Positions 24,345 to 33,294 are shown, counted from the stretch's first letter. The stretch is 64,000 nt of DNA from Alphaproteobacteria bacterium (GCA_020632925.1 JACKER010000007.1:868001-932000), one strand, 5' to 3'. Notes: generated by a model from the letters alone, not told the origin. Translations and numbers: made by a program.

Positions 24345-24791
24345 ATGGCGGACGTCCCGGTGCTGGTTTGTACGGCCGGTGAGCTGTCCGGGAAGCGCAT
24401 TCCCGTTCCGGAAGGAGGGATCGGGATCGGTCGCTCCCCGGAGAACGCCGTCGTGATCCACGACGAGGGCGTGTCGCGGTACCACGCGCGCCTCCTGTTC
24501 GAGAACGGGAGCCTGTGGCTGCAGGACGCGGGCTCGCGCAACGGCGTGTTCGTCAACGGCGCGCGCGTCACGGGCCACAAGGCGCTCAAGGTCGGCGACT
24601 CGATGACGATCGCCGAGCACACCTTCGAGCTGCGCTGGCAGGACGAGGACTCCATCGAGGCGGGTGTGAGGCCCGCGCAGCCATCGAGCACCCGCTCGCT
24701 GGGCCCCACGCGAGCGCCGTCCGCGGATGCGACAGACGCGGGCGACGGGGGCAAGTCCAAGCGCGGTCGTTGGTTCTGGCCCTTCAGCTAG
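24345..24791 (+). CDS. Single FHA-domain protein
   Basis: A 148-residue cytoplasmic protein with one forkhead-associated domain at about 5-95. IGIGRSPENAVVIHDEGVSRYHA contains the Gly-Arg, Ser and Arg-x-His residues that bind phosphothreonine, and DAGSRNGVFVNG is the Asn loop. The tail (100-148) is flexible, ends in a basic, aromatic stretch (KSKRGRWFWPFS) and may contact membrane or partner. ATG 24345 is chosen over GTG 24336 since GGAGGG ends 8 bases upstream. The two-FHA membrane protein follows 12 bases later, so they form an operon. Confidence 0.9.
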   Translation: MADVPVLVCTAGELSGKRIPVPEGGIGIGRSPENAVVIHDEGVSRYHARLLFENGSLWLQDAGSRNGVFVNGARVTGHKALKVGDSMTIAEHTFELRWQDEDSIEAGVRPAQPSSTRSLGPTRAPSADATDAGDGGKSKRGRWFWPFS

Positions 24792-24803
24792 GAGCGCGGA
24801 GTT

Positions 24804-26417
24804 TTGGTCGAGTACGTCGAGCTCATGATCAAGCAGCCCGGTCAGCAGGACCGGGTCGTCCGCCTTCCCGAGGGGGCGACCCGCATGGGGCGCGCCGAGG
24901 ACAACGAGGTGGTGCTGGCCGACGCTGGCGTCTCGCGGCGCCACGCCCAGGTGTTCGTGAGCCGGAACGAGGTGACGGTCGAGGACCTCGGGAGCGGCAA
25001 CGGAACGTACTACAACGGGTACCGGGTCCAGTCGCAGCCGATCCAGGACGGTGACGAGATCGTGATCGACCCGTTCGTGCTGCAGTTCCGGGTGCGCGGG
25101 TCGACCGCTCAGTCCGGCAACAACGTGCCGGCGCGGGGTGGTCCGGGCACACCCGCCACGTCCGCGCGCCTCGAGGTGGTGGTCGGCAAGGGGATGGCCG
25201 GCTCGAGCTACCCGATCTCCAGCCGGGGGTTGTCGATCGGCCGCAGCGAGGATCGCGACGTCGTGATCCCGGATCCGGCCGCGTCCCGGCACCACGCCCA
25301 GATCACCGTGCAGGGGGCCGACTATGTCCTTCGGGACATGGGCGCGTCGAACGGGATCTTCGTGAACGCCGTCCGGGTGCGGGAGTGCACGCTGGCCGAC
25401 GGCGACATGGTCCGCATCGGCAACACCGAGATGCGCTTCGTCCGGTACGACGAGGGCGCGGGCGAGCACCCGACCGCCGCCGCCGACATGCGGATGGTGC
25501 AGCAGCAGTGGAACAACGAGCCGGTGCCCTCGCAGCGACCGATGATGATGTCGGAGCCGCCGGCGCGTCGGAAGTCCTCGCGCGCTCGCCCGCTCATCGC
25601 CATGGTGCTCGGCACGGTCATCGTGTTCGTGGCGCTGCTCGTCGTGCTCGTCATCGTCGTGGTCGGTGTCATCGCGTACGTGAAGTTCCGCCCCGTCGGC
25701 ATCAGCGACATCCCCCCCGAGCCACCGGGCTGGGTCCTGCGCGAGCCCCCAGGCCTGCCGCCGCAGCGGGTGTCGGAGCTGTTCGACGCGGGGCGCGACA
25801 AGATGCGCAACAACGATCGGCGCGGCGCGCTGCTCGACTTCTACCGCGCGCTCAAGGCCGACCCCGGGTACCCCTACGTCGACAAGTTCGCGTTCGCCGC
25901 CGGCGAGTACCTCGTGATGGAGGAGCTCGCGAAGGAGTTCGCCGCCCGCTCGGTGGAACGGCGTGACCGGGCCGCGCGTCGCGACGACCTCCTGGGCGAC
26001 CTGAAGAGCCGCAACGTGCAGAAGGCGAGGCGCGCCGAGCAGATCCTGATCCGGGAGTACAAGGCCGATCCCGTCGTCATGGAGCGCCTCGACCTGCCCA
26101 AGCCCGAGGCGATGATCGCCATCGAGAAGATGCAGTCCGAGGCCACCGAGAAGCTCGCGGTCCAGAAGTACGACGAGGCCTCGCTCCTGTTCCAGAAGGT
26201 GCTCGCCGAGTCCGACGACCCGAAGACGCGCACGGCGGCGCTGACGAACCTGCGGCTGTCGCAGAAGGAGGTCGCGCGCTCCAGCCAGCAGATGTGGTCC
26301 GAGGCCGTGAAGGACTCGCGCACGGATCGGGCGGTGGCGGAGAACGAGTTCCGCGCGTTGAGCCAGGCGCATCCCGCCAACCCCTCGGCGCCGGTGCACC
26401 TCGAGCGGATGAAGTAG
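24804..26417 (+). CDS. Double-FHA membrane protein with helical C-terminus
   Basis: A 537-residue protein. FHA domain 1 lies at about 5-100 (TRMGRAEDNEVVLADAGVSRRHAQ; GSGNGTYYNG) and FHA 2 at about 120-210 (LSIGRSEDRDVVIPDPAASRHHAQ; GASNGIFVN), both with intact phosphothreonine-binding residues. A linker, one strong membrane helix (about 263-292) and a C-terminal region of about 240 residues rich in helices follow, probably TPR-like (FDAGRDKMRNNDRRGALLDFYRALKADPGYP). It probably links cytoplasmic phospho-signals to an extracytoplasmic scaffold. TTG start at 24804 has AGGAG about 9 bases upstream. It is the second gene after the single-FHA gene. Confidence 0.88.
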   Translation: MVEYVELMIKQPGQQDRVVRLPEGATRMGRAEDNEVVLADAGVSRRHAQVFVSRNEVTVEDLGSGNGTYYNGYRVQSQPIQDGDEIVIDPFVLQFRVRGSTAQSGNNVPARGGPGTPATSARLEVVVGKGMAGSSYPISSRGLSIGRSEDRDVVIPDPAASRHHAQITVQGADYVLRDMGASNGIFVNAVRVRECTLADGDMVRIGNTEMRFVRYDEGAGEHPTAAADMRMVQQQWNNEPVPSQRPMMMSEPPARRKSSRARPLIAMVLGTVIVFVALLVVLVIVVVGVIAYVKFRPVGISDIPPEPPGWVLREPPGLPPQRVSELFDAGRDKMRNNDRRGALLDFYRALKADPGYPYVDKFAFAAGEYLVMEELAKEFAARSVERRDRAARRDDLLGDLKSRNVQKARRAEQILIREYKADPVVMERLDLPKPEAMIAIEKMQSEATEKLAVQKYDEASLLFQKVLAESDDPKTRTAALTNLRLSQKEVARSSQQMWSEAVKDSRTDRAVAENEFRALSQAHPANPSAPVHLERMK

Positions 26418-26451
26418 CGGCGTCGCGCGCGGAACCATCCGACCGCCGGCG

Positions 26452-27603
26452 ATGTCCACGGAGACGGAGGTGACGGTGCTGGTGCTGCTGACCCTGGGCT
26501 GCCACAAGGTCGCGCCCGCCCAGCTCGATGCGATCGCGCTCGAAGACGCGGACGCGGCGTCCGCGCGGGTGCGCGATCCGGGGACCGTCCTGGAGGAGCT
26601 CTCGACCGGCGGCACGCCCACGGTGCGCGCGCGCGCCTTCGCCCTCCTCATCGGCCACACGGAGGTGGATCGCTGGGCGGCGGCCGGGCTGCAGGACGAG
26701 TCCTCCTGGGTGCAGCGGGCCACGATCGAGGCGCTCGTGCCTCCGATCGGCCCCGAGACCCGCGAGCGCCTGCTCGCCGTGGCGCAGGACGGGGACGCCG
26801 ACCCGTGGGTGAGGGGGGCGGCGGCGACGCGCGCGGAGGGCCCGGAGGCGCGAGTGGCGATGAGCGCTGCCTGGACCTCACCGACCGACCCGCTGACCCG
26901 TCTCCCGTCCGCCCTGGCGGCCCTCGAGCTCGGTGACGACCAGGCGCACCCGTTCCTCGTGGCGTCGCTCGAGACGGGGGAGCTGCCGCTCGACCTGCAG
27001 TTCCTGCGCGAGCTGTCCGCGCGCCCGGATCCGGCGTTCGCCCATGCGCTCGCCACCGCCCAGCCCGTGGTCGAGTGGGAGCTCCAGCTCCAGGTCGCGG
27101 GAGCGCGCGTACGGCTCGGCGATCCGTCGGCCGAGCAGGTCCTCCGCCGCGCGCTGGCCGACGACGACGAGGAGCGACGCGCCGAGGCGGTCGACGTGCT
27201 CGCGGATCTCGACGACCCCGTCGCGGTCACCCTCCTGCGGCGCGCCGTGAGCCAGGGGCCCGACTTCGTCGCGGCGTACGCCGAGGTCGCCCTGGCCGGC
27301 CGCGGCGTGCTCGACGCCTCCACCTTCACCGAGGTCAGCGAGCTCGACGACTTCGAGCTGCGCCAGCTCGCGGTGCGCCACGCGGGTCGTGCCGCCCGGC
27401 TGGAGGACGCGAAGTCCGCCCGCAAGGCCGTGGACGTGGTGCTGGCGGGCCTCGAGGACCGCGACGGCTCCGTGCGCGCCGAGGCCGCTCGCGCCTCCGG
27501 GGAGCTACGCCTCCAGGACGCGGCGCCCAGGCTGCGTCAGCTGCTCGACGACGACCGGGACGCCGTCCGCGTCGAGGCCGCCGGGGCGCTGCTCGCACTC
27601 TGA
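26452..27603 (+). CDS. HEAT-repeat lipoprotein
   Basis: About 383 residues. VTVLVLLTLGC near the start is a lipobox. The rest is Ala/Glu/Leu-rich helical repeats of the HEAT/PBS-lyase type (DPWVRGAAATRA, VRAEAARASGELRL, AVRVEAAGALLAL). It is probably a lipid-anchored scaffold. ATG 26452 is the longest choice; GTG 26476 has GGAGG 5 bases upstream and would leave a very short but still usable signal. Its last 67 bases overlap the 3' end of the convergent TetR gene. Confidence 0.8.
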   Translation: MSTETEVTVLVLLTLGCHKVAPAQLDAIALEDADAASARVRDPGTVLEELSTGGTPTVRARAFALLIGHTEVDRWAAAGLQDESSWVQRATIEALVPPIGPETRERLLAVAQDGDADPWVRGAAATRAEGPEARVAMSAAWTSPTDPLTRLPSALAALELGDDQAHPFLVASLETGELPLDLQFLRELSARPDPAFAHALATAQPVVEWELQLQVAGARVRLGDPSAEQVLRRALADDDEERRAEAVDVLADLDDPVAVTLLRRAVSQGPDFVAAYAEVALAGRGVLDASTFTEVSELDDFELRQLAVRHAGRAARLEDAKSARKAVDVVLAGLEDRDGSVRAEAARASGELRLQDAAPRLRQLLDDDRDAVRVEAAGALLAL

Positions 27604-28214
27604 GCGTCGTCCATCCCGAGTGCGGCCGCGAACAGCCGGAGCACCTCCTGGGCGGCGGCGGTCGGATCGCCGAGGTCGGTGCCGCAGATCACCTCGTAGA
27701 ACAGCCGCTCCACCGCGCCGAACACGACCAGGCCGACGAGGCGCGGCGCCGTGGTGTGGATCAGCCCGCGGTCCAGGGCGAGGTCCGTGAAGCGCGTGAC
27801 CCGCTCGAGCATCGCCTGCTCGCGCTGGCGCAGGCTGGCGCCCGCTTCACCGGATCGGCGCGACTCCCGAAGCGCGACCTCCACGGCATCCCGGTGTGCC
27901 AGGCCCACGATCGCGAGCCCGGTCGCCATCCCGCGGTAGACCTCGAGCGCGCCCGCCGGACCCTCCGCGGCGAGCAGCGCCTCACCCGTGTCGTCGAGCA
28001 CGCCGAGGATCGGGACGAACCACTCGTCCATGACGGCGTCGAACAGCGCGAGCTTGTCGGCGAAGTACAGGTAGAAGGTGCCCCGTGCGACACCGGCGGC
28101 CTCGGCGATGCGCTCGATCGAGGCCCGGTCGTACCCCTCGCCGAGGAAGGCCGCGAGCCCGTGCTCGAGCAGCGCCTCGCGCTTCCGTCGCTTGTTGTCC
28201 TCCCTCCGTCCCAC
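27537..28214 (-). CDS. TetR-family transcription regulator
   Basis: 225 residues. IERIAEAAGVARGTFYLYFADKLALFDAV (about 33-61) is the TetR helix-turn-helix; the C-terminal part is a helical ligand/dimer domain. The last 20 residues are a Ser/Thr/Arg-rich tail that lies in the 67-base overlap with the convergent HEAT gene and may be non-essential. The GTG start has GGGAGA upstream. It is divergent from the AAA gene at 28267, with a small inverted repeat between them, so it probably represses itself and perhaps that gene. Confidence 0.9.
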   Translation of the reverse strand: MGRREDNKRRKREALLEHGLAAFLGEGYDRASIERIAEAAGVARGTFYLYFADKLALFDAVMDEWFVPILGVLDDTGEALLAAEGPAGALEVYRGMATGLAIVGLAHRDAVEVALRESRRSGEAGASLRQREQAMLERVTRFTDLALDRGLIHTTAPRLVGLVVFGAVERLFYEVICGTDLGDPTAAAQEVLRLFAAALGMDDAQSASSAPAASTRTASRSSSSS

Positions 28215-28233
28215 GCTCTCTCCCGCCGGTGGC

Positions 28234-28248
28234 GGTAGGGGTTACCCT
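28234..28248. promoter_or_regulatory. Candidate TetR operator overlapping a -10 box
   Basis: GGTA (28234-28237) and TACC (28243-28246) form a short inverted repeat with a 5-base centre. TACCCT (28243-28248) is a -10 candidate 18 bases before the ATG at 28267. Arms are only 4 bases, so the operator call is weak. Confidence 0.3.
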
Positions 28249-28266
28249 GTCGCGGTCGGAGAGGAC

Positions 28267-29976
28267 ATGAGCGAATCGACGTTGCCGTCGTGGGCCGATG
28301 AGCTGCGGGGGCGGTACCTCGCAGGTGAGTCCAGCATCTTCCTCCTGCACGGCAACGTGCGGGACCTGCATGGCTGGCTGGACGACAAGGGCGAGCGGGT
28401 GTGGCTCGACCTTCGCGACTTCCTGGAGCGGTTCCTGGAACGGACCCGCGAGGTGGTCGCGTACTACAACGTGAGCCAGGGCCTGCAGTTCTCGAACAAG
28501 GGTCACGCGCGCCTGTTCCGGAGCATCGTGGACGGGCGGCGTCAGGCGCGGGGCGAGGCCAAGCTCGACGACCTGCCGGCGACCGCGGGCGCCACCATCC
28601 CGGTGATCGAGGACCTGATCACCGACCCGGCGCACAGCTCCGCGGTGGTCGTGGACTACTTCGAGATGATCGCGCCCAACGCCGACGTGGCCTTCATGGT
28701 GCACGAGGACAAGGCGAACCTGGTGTCGCTGCAGCGCTGGAGCTCGGACCCCTCCTTCGCGTCCACCGACAACCTGGTGATCCTGGTGACCGAGCACCTC
28801 TCGGACATCTCGCGTCGGATCACGGCCTCGCCGCAGCTCGCGACGATCCAGATCCCGTTCCCCGAGGTGGAGGAGCGGGAGGCGTTCGTCGCCGCGCAGG
28901 ACCTGTCGAAGGTCAAGATGGAGCTCGAGCCCGCGGTGTTCGCGAAGATGTGCGCCGGGCTCACGCTGGTGCAGATCCGCAACATCCTGCGCGGCGCCGC
29001 CCTGACGCAGGACCCGATCGACTTCACGGACATCTCGATCCGCAAGAAGAAGATCATCGAGCAGGAGTGCCACGGGCTCGTGGAGTTCGTGCCGCCGCGC
29101 CACCACTTCGGCCACGTGGGCGGCATGGATCGGATCAAGGAGGACCTGCGGCGGGTGGCGGACGCCGTGAAGCGCGGCAACCGCAACCGCGTGCCGATGG
29201 GCATGATCTTCGTCGGCCCGATGGGGACCGGGAAGACCTTCGTGGCGGAGGCCTTCGCGACCGAGTCCGGGCTCACCTGCCTCAAGCTCAAGAACTTCCG
29301 CGACAAGTGGGTGGGCTCGACCGAGGCGAACCTCGAGAAGGTCCTCGGGCTGGTCGAGGCCCTGGGGTACGTCCTGCTCATCGTCGACGAGGCCGACCGC
29401 GGCCTGTCCTCGGGCGAGGGGAGCGACGGCGGCGTGAACTCCCGGGTCATCGCCCGACTCAAGGAGTTCATGTCGGACACGAGCCACCGCGGCCGCGTCG
29501 TCATCCTGATGATGACCAACCGGCCCGACAAGCTCGACGTCGACCTCAAGCGTCCCGGCCGCTTCGACATGAAGATCCCGTTCTTCTTCCCGGAGACGCT
29601 CGACGAGCGCCGCGGGATCCTCGAGGCCGTCTGTCGCAAGAACAAGCTCGTGCTCGCTCCCGGTGTGCACTTCGACACCGCGGCGGCGCAGACCGAGGGG
29701 TACTCCGGCGCCGAGCTCGAAGCCGTCATGCTCGCGGCGGCGAACCTCGCCGGGGACAGCGACTCCGACATCATCCTGCAGGAGCACGTCGATCAGGCCT
29801 CCCGCGACGTGATCCCGAGCCGCGACACGCGCATGCTCGAGTACATGGAGATGCTGGCGGTGTTCGAGTGCTCGGCGAAGCGGATGCTCCCCGATCGGTA
29901 CATGGATCTGACGACCGAGGACGTGCAGCAGCGGATCGACCAGCTGCAGCTCCAGCTCGGCCGCCGCGCGGTCTAG
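28267..29976 (+). CDS. AAA ATPase with degenerate first domain (Ycf46-like)
   Basis: 569 residues. The C-terminal half (about 280-535) is an active AAA domain: GPMGTGKTF Walker A, VLLIVDEADR Walker B, MMTNRPDKLD sensor 1 and KRPGRFD with the arginine finger region. The N-terminal half has the shape of an AAA domain (FLLHGNVRDL, VVDYFEMIAP in the Walker B place, NLVILVTEHLSDISRRI as sensor 1) but no P-loop Lys. This layout resembles the Ycf46 family known from cyanobacteria and plastids. Substrate is unknown. ATG at 28267 follows a short leader. It is divergent from a TetR gene and followed by a lipoprotein gene. Confidence 0.87.
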   Translation: MSESTLPSWADELRGRYLAGESSIFLLHGNVRDLHGWLDDKGERVWLDLRDFLERFLERTREVVAYYNVSQGLQFSNKGHARLFRSIVDGRRQARGEAKLDDLPATAGATIPVIEDLITDPAHSSAVVVDYFEMIAPNADVAFMVHEDKANLVSLQRWSSDPSFASTDNLVILVTEHLSDISRRITASPQLATIQIPFPEVEEREAFVAAQDLSKVKMELEPAVFAKMCAGLTLVQIRNILRGAALTQDPIDFTDISIRKKKIIEQECHGLVEFVPPRHHFGHVGGMDRIKEDLRRVADAVKRGNRNRVPMGMIFVGPMGTGKTFVAEAFATESGLTCLKLKNFRDKWVGSTEANLEKVLGLVEALGYVLLIVDEADRGLSSGEGSDGGVNSRVIARLKEFMSDTSHRGRVVILMMTNRPDKLDVDLKRPGRFDMKIPFFFPETLDERRGILEAVCRKNKLVLAPGVHFDTAAAQTEGYSGAELEAVMLAAANLAGDSDSDIILQEHVDQASRDVIPSRDTRMLEYMEMLAVFECSAKRMLPDRYMDLTTEDVQQRIDQLQLQLGRRAV

Positions 29977-30144
29977 GAGCTGCGGCTGCCCTCCGGTCCC
30001 CCTGGCGCGGGTCGACCACGTCCTCCGCCCGGGCACGGGCACGGAGGGAGCACCGTGTCGCGCGGGTGATCGTGGAGCTGGACATGGTGGTGCGGATCGG
30101 CGAACGTGGAGGTATACGTGCGGTCCATCCCCCGGGGGTGCGAC

Positions 30145-31461
30145 GTGGGCCTGTCGTGCGGATCTCGCTGGATGTCGGTGCTGCTCCTGGCCTCGGGATG
30201 CGGTGGCCTCGGGTACTACGGTGGTGACGACGACGGCGATGGTGGCGTGCTGACGACGCTGTCGCCGCCCGATACCCGCACGCCCACCACGCCGGGTCCG
30301 ACGCCGACGACCCCGACCACCACGACGACGACGACGACCACCACCACGACGACGACGACGACGACCACGACGACGACGACCACCACGCCCGGCGGCGGGG
30401 TGGAGCTGCGGCTCAACAAGGTCGACCCCGACTACGGAACGAACGCCGGGGGAGACCGGATCACGCTGCGGGGCGTGTTCGACACCGACACCACCGCCTA
30501 TGTCGACGGCCTCCAGGCCCGGACGATCTCGCGCAACAACAACGAGATGGTGGTCGAGACCCCGGCGAACAACCACACCGACTGGGTCGACGTGATGGTC
30601 GAGTCCACCGGCTCCCGTCGGGCGTCGATCGCGGACGGCTTCCAGTACTGGGAAGACGGATCCGGCACCACCGGCGCGGTCGGCATCGTGGCGTACACGG
30701 CCTACCAGGGCGGGTACTGGGCCGGCGGCACCCCGAGCGACGAGGCCTACGGGCGGTTCGCGTTCGTCGAGGGCGGCGACGACTGGGAGTTCTGGCAGGA
30801 CTACGCGAACAACTTCGGGGAGTGCAAGTACTCTCGCAACAAGCCGGGCGGCGTGGACATCGACATGGCCAAGCCGGGCTCGGGCGCGTTCGCCGAGATC
30901 GACACCGGCGAGACCTACCTCCGGTTCCTGGGCCCCAACGGCGAGGTCGTCCGCCTGAACGAGGACACGTCCTGGGATCCGGGGTGGTTCTCGAACAACA
31001 ACCTGGCGTTGTCGAACGTCGTCCCCACGGTGCTCTACGACCTCGACCAGACGAACGGTGACCCGGACTGGCCGTCCTTCGACCTGGACGGCGCGATGAA
31101 GATGCCGGGCACCTTCTCGATCGCGCTGCCCCACCTCAACCAGGCCAACCTGCCACCGGTCGACCGCTCGACCGATCTGCAGTGGAACAACAGCGGCGCC
31201 GACTACGTCGTGGTCTGGATCCGCCGAGACTTCCCGACGCTGTTCGGCGGCTGGTCCACCGACGGCTGGATGACGTGCGCCGTGCCGGACACCGGGAGCT
31301 ACACGATCCCCGCCGGCAAGTGGCCGAACTGGTACGTCGGCGACCACCTGTACGTGAAGATCGGTCGCGTCGTCGACCGGAGCAAGCAGCTCCCCCACGA
31401 CCGGAGCACGAGCCGCGTGGTCGGCGTGTACTGGAACTACGGCGGTGCCGTCACCGAGTGA
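30145..31461 (+). CDS. Lipoprotein with poly-Thr stalk and IPT/TIG domain
   Basis: About 438 residues. MSVLLLASGCGG is a lipobox; an acidic Gly/Asp stretch follows, then 24 consecutive Thr codons. Next is an IPT/TIG-type beta domain (VDPDYGTNAGGDRITLRG) of about 85 residues and a large C-terminal part rich in Trp, Tyr and Asn. It is probably a surface or periplasmic protein on a Thr stalk, possibly glycosylated; this is inference. Start is unclear: GTG 30145 keeps a charged N-region and ATG 30172 gives a very short signal. TATACG (30113-30118) is a -10 candidate that argues against starts before about 30126. Confidence 0.75.
   Translation: MGLSCGSRWMSVLLLASGCGGLGYYGGDDDGDGGVLTTLSPPDTRTPTTPGPTPTTPTTTTTTTTTTTTTTTTTTTTTTTTPGGGVELRLNKVDPDYGTNAGGDRITLRGVFDTDTTAYVDGLQARTISRNNNEMVVETPANNHTDWVDVMVESTGSRRASIADGFQYWEDGSGTTGAVGIVAYTAYQGGYWAGGTPSDEAYGRFAFVEGGDDWEFWQDYANNFGECKYSRNKPGGVDIDMAKPGSGAFAEIDTGETYLRFLGPNGEVVRLNEDTSWDPGWFSNNNLALSNVVPTVLYDLDQTNGDPDWPSFDLDGAMKMPGTFSIALPHLNQANLPPVDRSTDLQWNNSGADYVVVWIRRDFPTLFGGWSTDGWMTCAVPDTGSYTIPAGKWPNWYVGDHLYVKIGRVVDRSKQLPHDRSTSRVVGVYWNYGGAVTE
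30316..30387 (+). repeat. Poly-threonine codon repeat
   Basis: Twenty-four consecutive ACG/ACC codons encode a Thr-only stretch in the lipoprotein at 30145. The trinucleotide pattern is prone to slippage, but changes stay in frame, so stalk length could vary without loss of the protein. Confidence 0.95.
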
Positions 31462-31491
31462 CGGACCTCCGCCGACGCGCGGCCCGTCCGC

Positions 31492-31520
31492 TTGACCGGC
31501 GGCGGCCGTCGGCATAACTG
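31492..31520 (+). promoter_or_regulatory. Promoter of the rplU-rpmA-obgE operon
   Basis: TTGACC (31492-31497) followed after 16-17 bases by ATAACT/TAACTG (31514-31520). This is the only clear -35/-10 pair I found, as expected of a strong ribosomal-protein promoter. The leader to the ATG at 31629 is about 100 bases. Confidence 0.6.
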
Positions 31521-31628
31521 GCACCGGTTCGGAGGTGGGATCCACCCGCCTCACGAGTCCCGAGCGCACGAGCGCCGGGCCGGGCCCGCAAGACGCGTCG
31601 ACGGACGCGCGCCCGGAGAGGAGCCTGG

Positions 31629-31937
31629 ATGTACGCGATCGTCGAGACGAGCGGCAAGCAGTACCGCGTGGCCAAGGGTGACACGATCCTCGTGGACCGG
31701 ATGGCGGCGGACGTGGGCAGCGAGATCACCCTGGATCGGGTGCTCCTGGTCCACGGTGACGAGATCAAGGTCGGCGCGCCCACGGTGGACGGCGCCTCGG
31801 TGACCGCGAAGGTGGTCGCCCACCCGCGCGGTGAGAAGCTGAAGAGCTTCAAGTACGTCCGGACCCGGCGGTACCGCCGTCGGCACGGGTACCGTCACCA
31901 CCACACGCACCTCGAGATCACCGCCATCAACGGCTGA
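31629..31937 (+). CDS. rplU: 50S ribosomal protein L21
   Basis: 102 residues, full length. MYAIVETSGKQYRVAKGD is the L21 start, and KSFKYVRTRRYRRRHGYRHH near the C-terminus binds 23S rRNA. GAGAGG lies about 8 bases upstream of the ATG. First gene of rplU-rpmA-obgE, the standard bacterial order. Confidence 0.98.
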   Translation: MYAIVETSGKQYRVAKGDTILVDRMAADVGSEITLDRVLLVHGDEIKVGAPTVDGASVTAKVVAHPRGEKLKSFKYVRTRRYRRRHGYRHHHTHLEITAING

Positions 31938-31947
31938 GGAGGCCCCC

Positions 31948-32202
31948 ATGGCTCACAAGAAGGGCGCGGGCTCTACCCGCAACGGACGTGATTCCAACGC
32001 GCAGTACCGCGGCGTGAAGGCCTTCGACGGCGAGGTCGTCAAGGGCGGCTCGATCCTGGTCCGCCAGGTCGGCTCCAAGATCCATCCCGGCGAGCACGTC
32101 GGCATGGGCAAGGATTTCACCCTGTTCGCGAAGGTGCTCGGCACGGTCCGGTTCCACACCCGCAACAACCGGAAGCTCGTCTCGATCGACCCGATCGCGT
32201 AG
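31948..32202 (+). CDS. rpmA: 50S ribosomal protein L27
   Basis: 84 residues. MAHKKGAGSTRNGRDS is the mature-type L27 N-terminus that reaches the peptidyl-transferase centre. There is no cleavable leader of the Firmicutes kind. Ten bases after rplU with an AGGAGG site. Confidence 0.98.
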   Translation: MAHKKGAGSTRNGRDSNAQYRGVKAFDGEVVKGGSILVRQVGSKIHPGEHVGMGKDFTLFAKVLGTVRFHTRNNRKLVSIDPIA

Positions 32203-32244
32203 ACGAGAGCGAGGCGCGTCGGCCCAGGTCGGCGCGGACGGCAC

Positions 32245-33270
32245 GTGAAGTTCAAGGACGAGGTGACGTTCGGGATCGCGTCGGGCCACGGTGGTCCCGG
32301 CGCGGTGTCGTTTCGGCGGGAGGCCCACGTTCCCCGTGGGGGCCCGGACGGCGGTGATGGCGGTCACGGCGGCGCGGTGGTGTTCCGTGCGTCGCGGCAC
32401 CGGAACACGCTGATCGACTTCCGCTGGAACAAGACCTACCGCGCGCCCAACGGCGTGAAGGGCGGGTACCGCGACATGACCGGCGCGGACGGGGAGGACC
32501 TGGTCCTGCTGGTCCCCGTGGGGACCCTCGTCCACGAGGCCGAGACCGACGAGCTGCTCGCCGATCTCGCCGAAGAGGGCGCCGAGTGGCGGCTCGAGGG
32601 CGGGAAGGGCGGTCGCGGCAACCACTGGTTCGCCACGCCGACCCACCGCACCCCGAACCACGCCCAGCCCGGCATCCCCGGGACCGAGATGCGGGTGCGG
32701 CTCGAGCTGCGCCTGCTGGCCGACGTGGGCCTCCTCGGGTTCCCGAACGCCGGCAAGAGCACGCTGATCTCGCGCGTCAGCGCGGCCCGCCCCAAGATCG
32801 CGGACTACCCGTTCACCACCCTCGTCCCGAACCTGGGTGTCGTGGACATGGGGGAGGGGCAGTCGTTCGTGGTCGCCGACCTCCCGGGCCTGATCGAGGG
32901 TGCCGCCGACGGTGCCGGACTCGGTCACCGGTTCCTGCGCCACCTCGACCGCTGTCGGGTGCTGGTGCACCTGGTGGCGGCCGATGACGAGGGCGACCCC
33001 GTCGAGCGGATGCGCATCATCGAGGACGAGCTCGAGGCCTACGACCCCGAGCTGGCGTCGCGCACGCGCGTGGTCGCCCTGTCCAAGATCGACCTGCTCC
33101 AGCCCGACGAGGTGGAGGAGCGCCTGGCGGCGTTCCGTGCCGAGGGCATCGACGCGCTCGCGCTCTCCGCGGTGTCGGGTGTCGGCGTGCCGCAGCTGCT
33201 GCACATCGTGTGGGGCCACCTCGCGTCATCGTTGGTCACCAGCGTGGACCCGCCCGCCGACGACAGCTAG
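32245..33270 (+). CDS. obgE: GTPase Obg, 50S assembly factor
   Basis: 341 residues. Residues 1-157 form the Gly-rich Obg domain (GGPDGGDGGHGG). The GTPase domain follows with GFPNAGKST (P-loop), FTTLVPNLG (switch I), DLPGLIEGA (G3) and SKIDL (G4). The variable C-terminal OCT domain of some Obg proteins is missing. GTG start at 32245. It binds the 50S subunit late in assembly. It sits with rplU and rpmA as in most bacteria. Confidence 0.96.
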   Translation: MKFKDEVTFGIASGHGGPGAVSFRREAHVPRGGPDGGDGGHGGAVVFRASRHRNTLIDFRWNKTYRAPNGVKGGYRDMTGADGEDLVLLVPVGTLVHEAETDELLADLAEEGAEWRLEGGKGGRGNHWFATPTHRTPNHAQPGIPGTEMRVRLELRLLADVGLLGFPNAGKSTLISRVSAARPKIADYPFTTLVPNLGVVDMGEGQSFVVADLPGLIEGAADGAGLGHRFLRHLDRCRVLVHLVAADDEGDPVERMRIIEDELEAYDPELASRTRVVALSKIDLLQPDEVEERLAAFRAEGIDALALSAVSGVGVPQLLHIVWGHLASSLVTSVDPPADDS

Positions 33271-33294
33271 GTTCGTGGTCGGAGACGGTTTCGC

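Noticed and set aside
28267..29976. AAA protein as proteasome-activating partner of the Pup-like system
   Set aside because: It lacks the N-terminal coiled coil and OB domain and a C-terminal proteasome-docking motif, and is 25 kb away.
30216..30419. Minus-strand poly-Val frame
   Set aside because: Reverse complement of the poly-Thr tract; no signal for translation.
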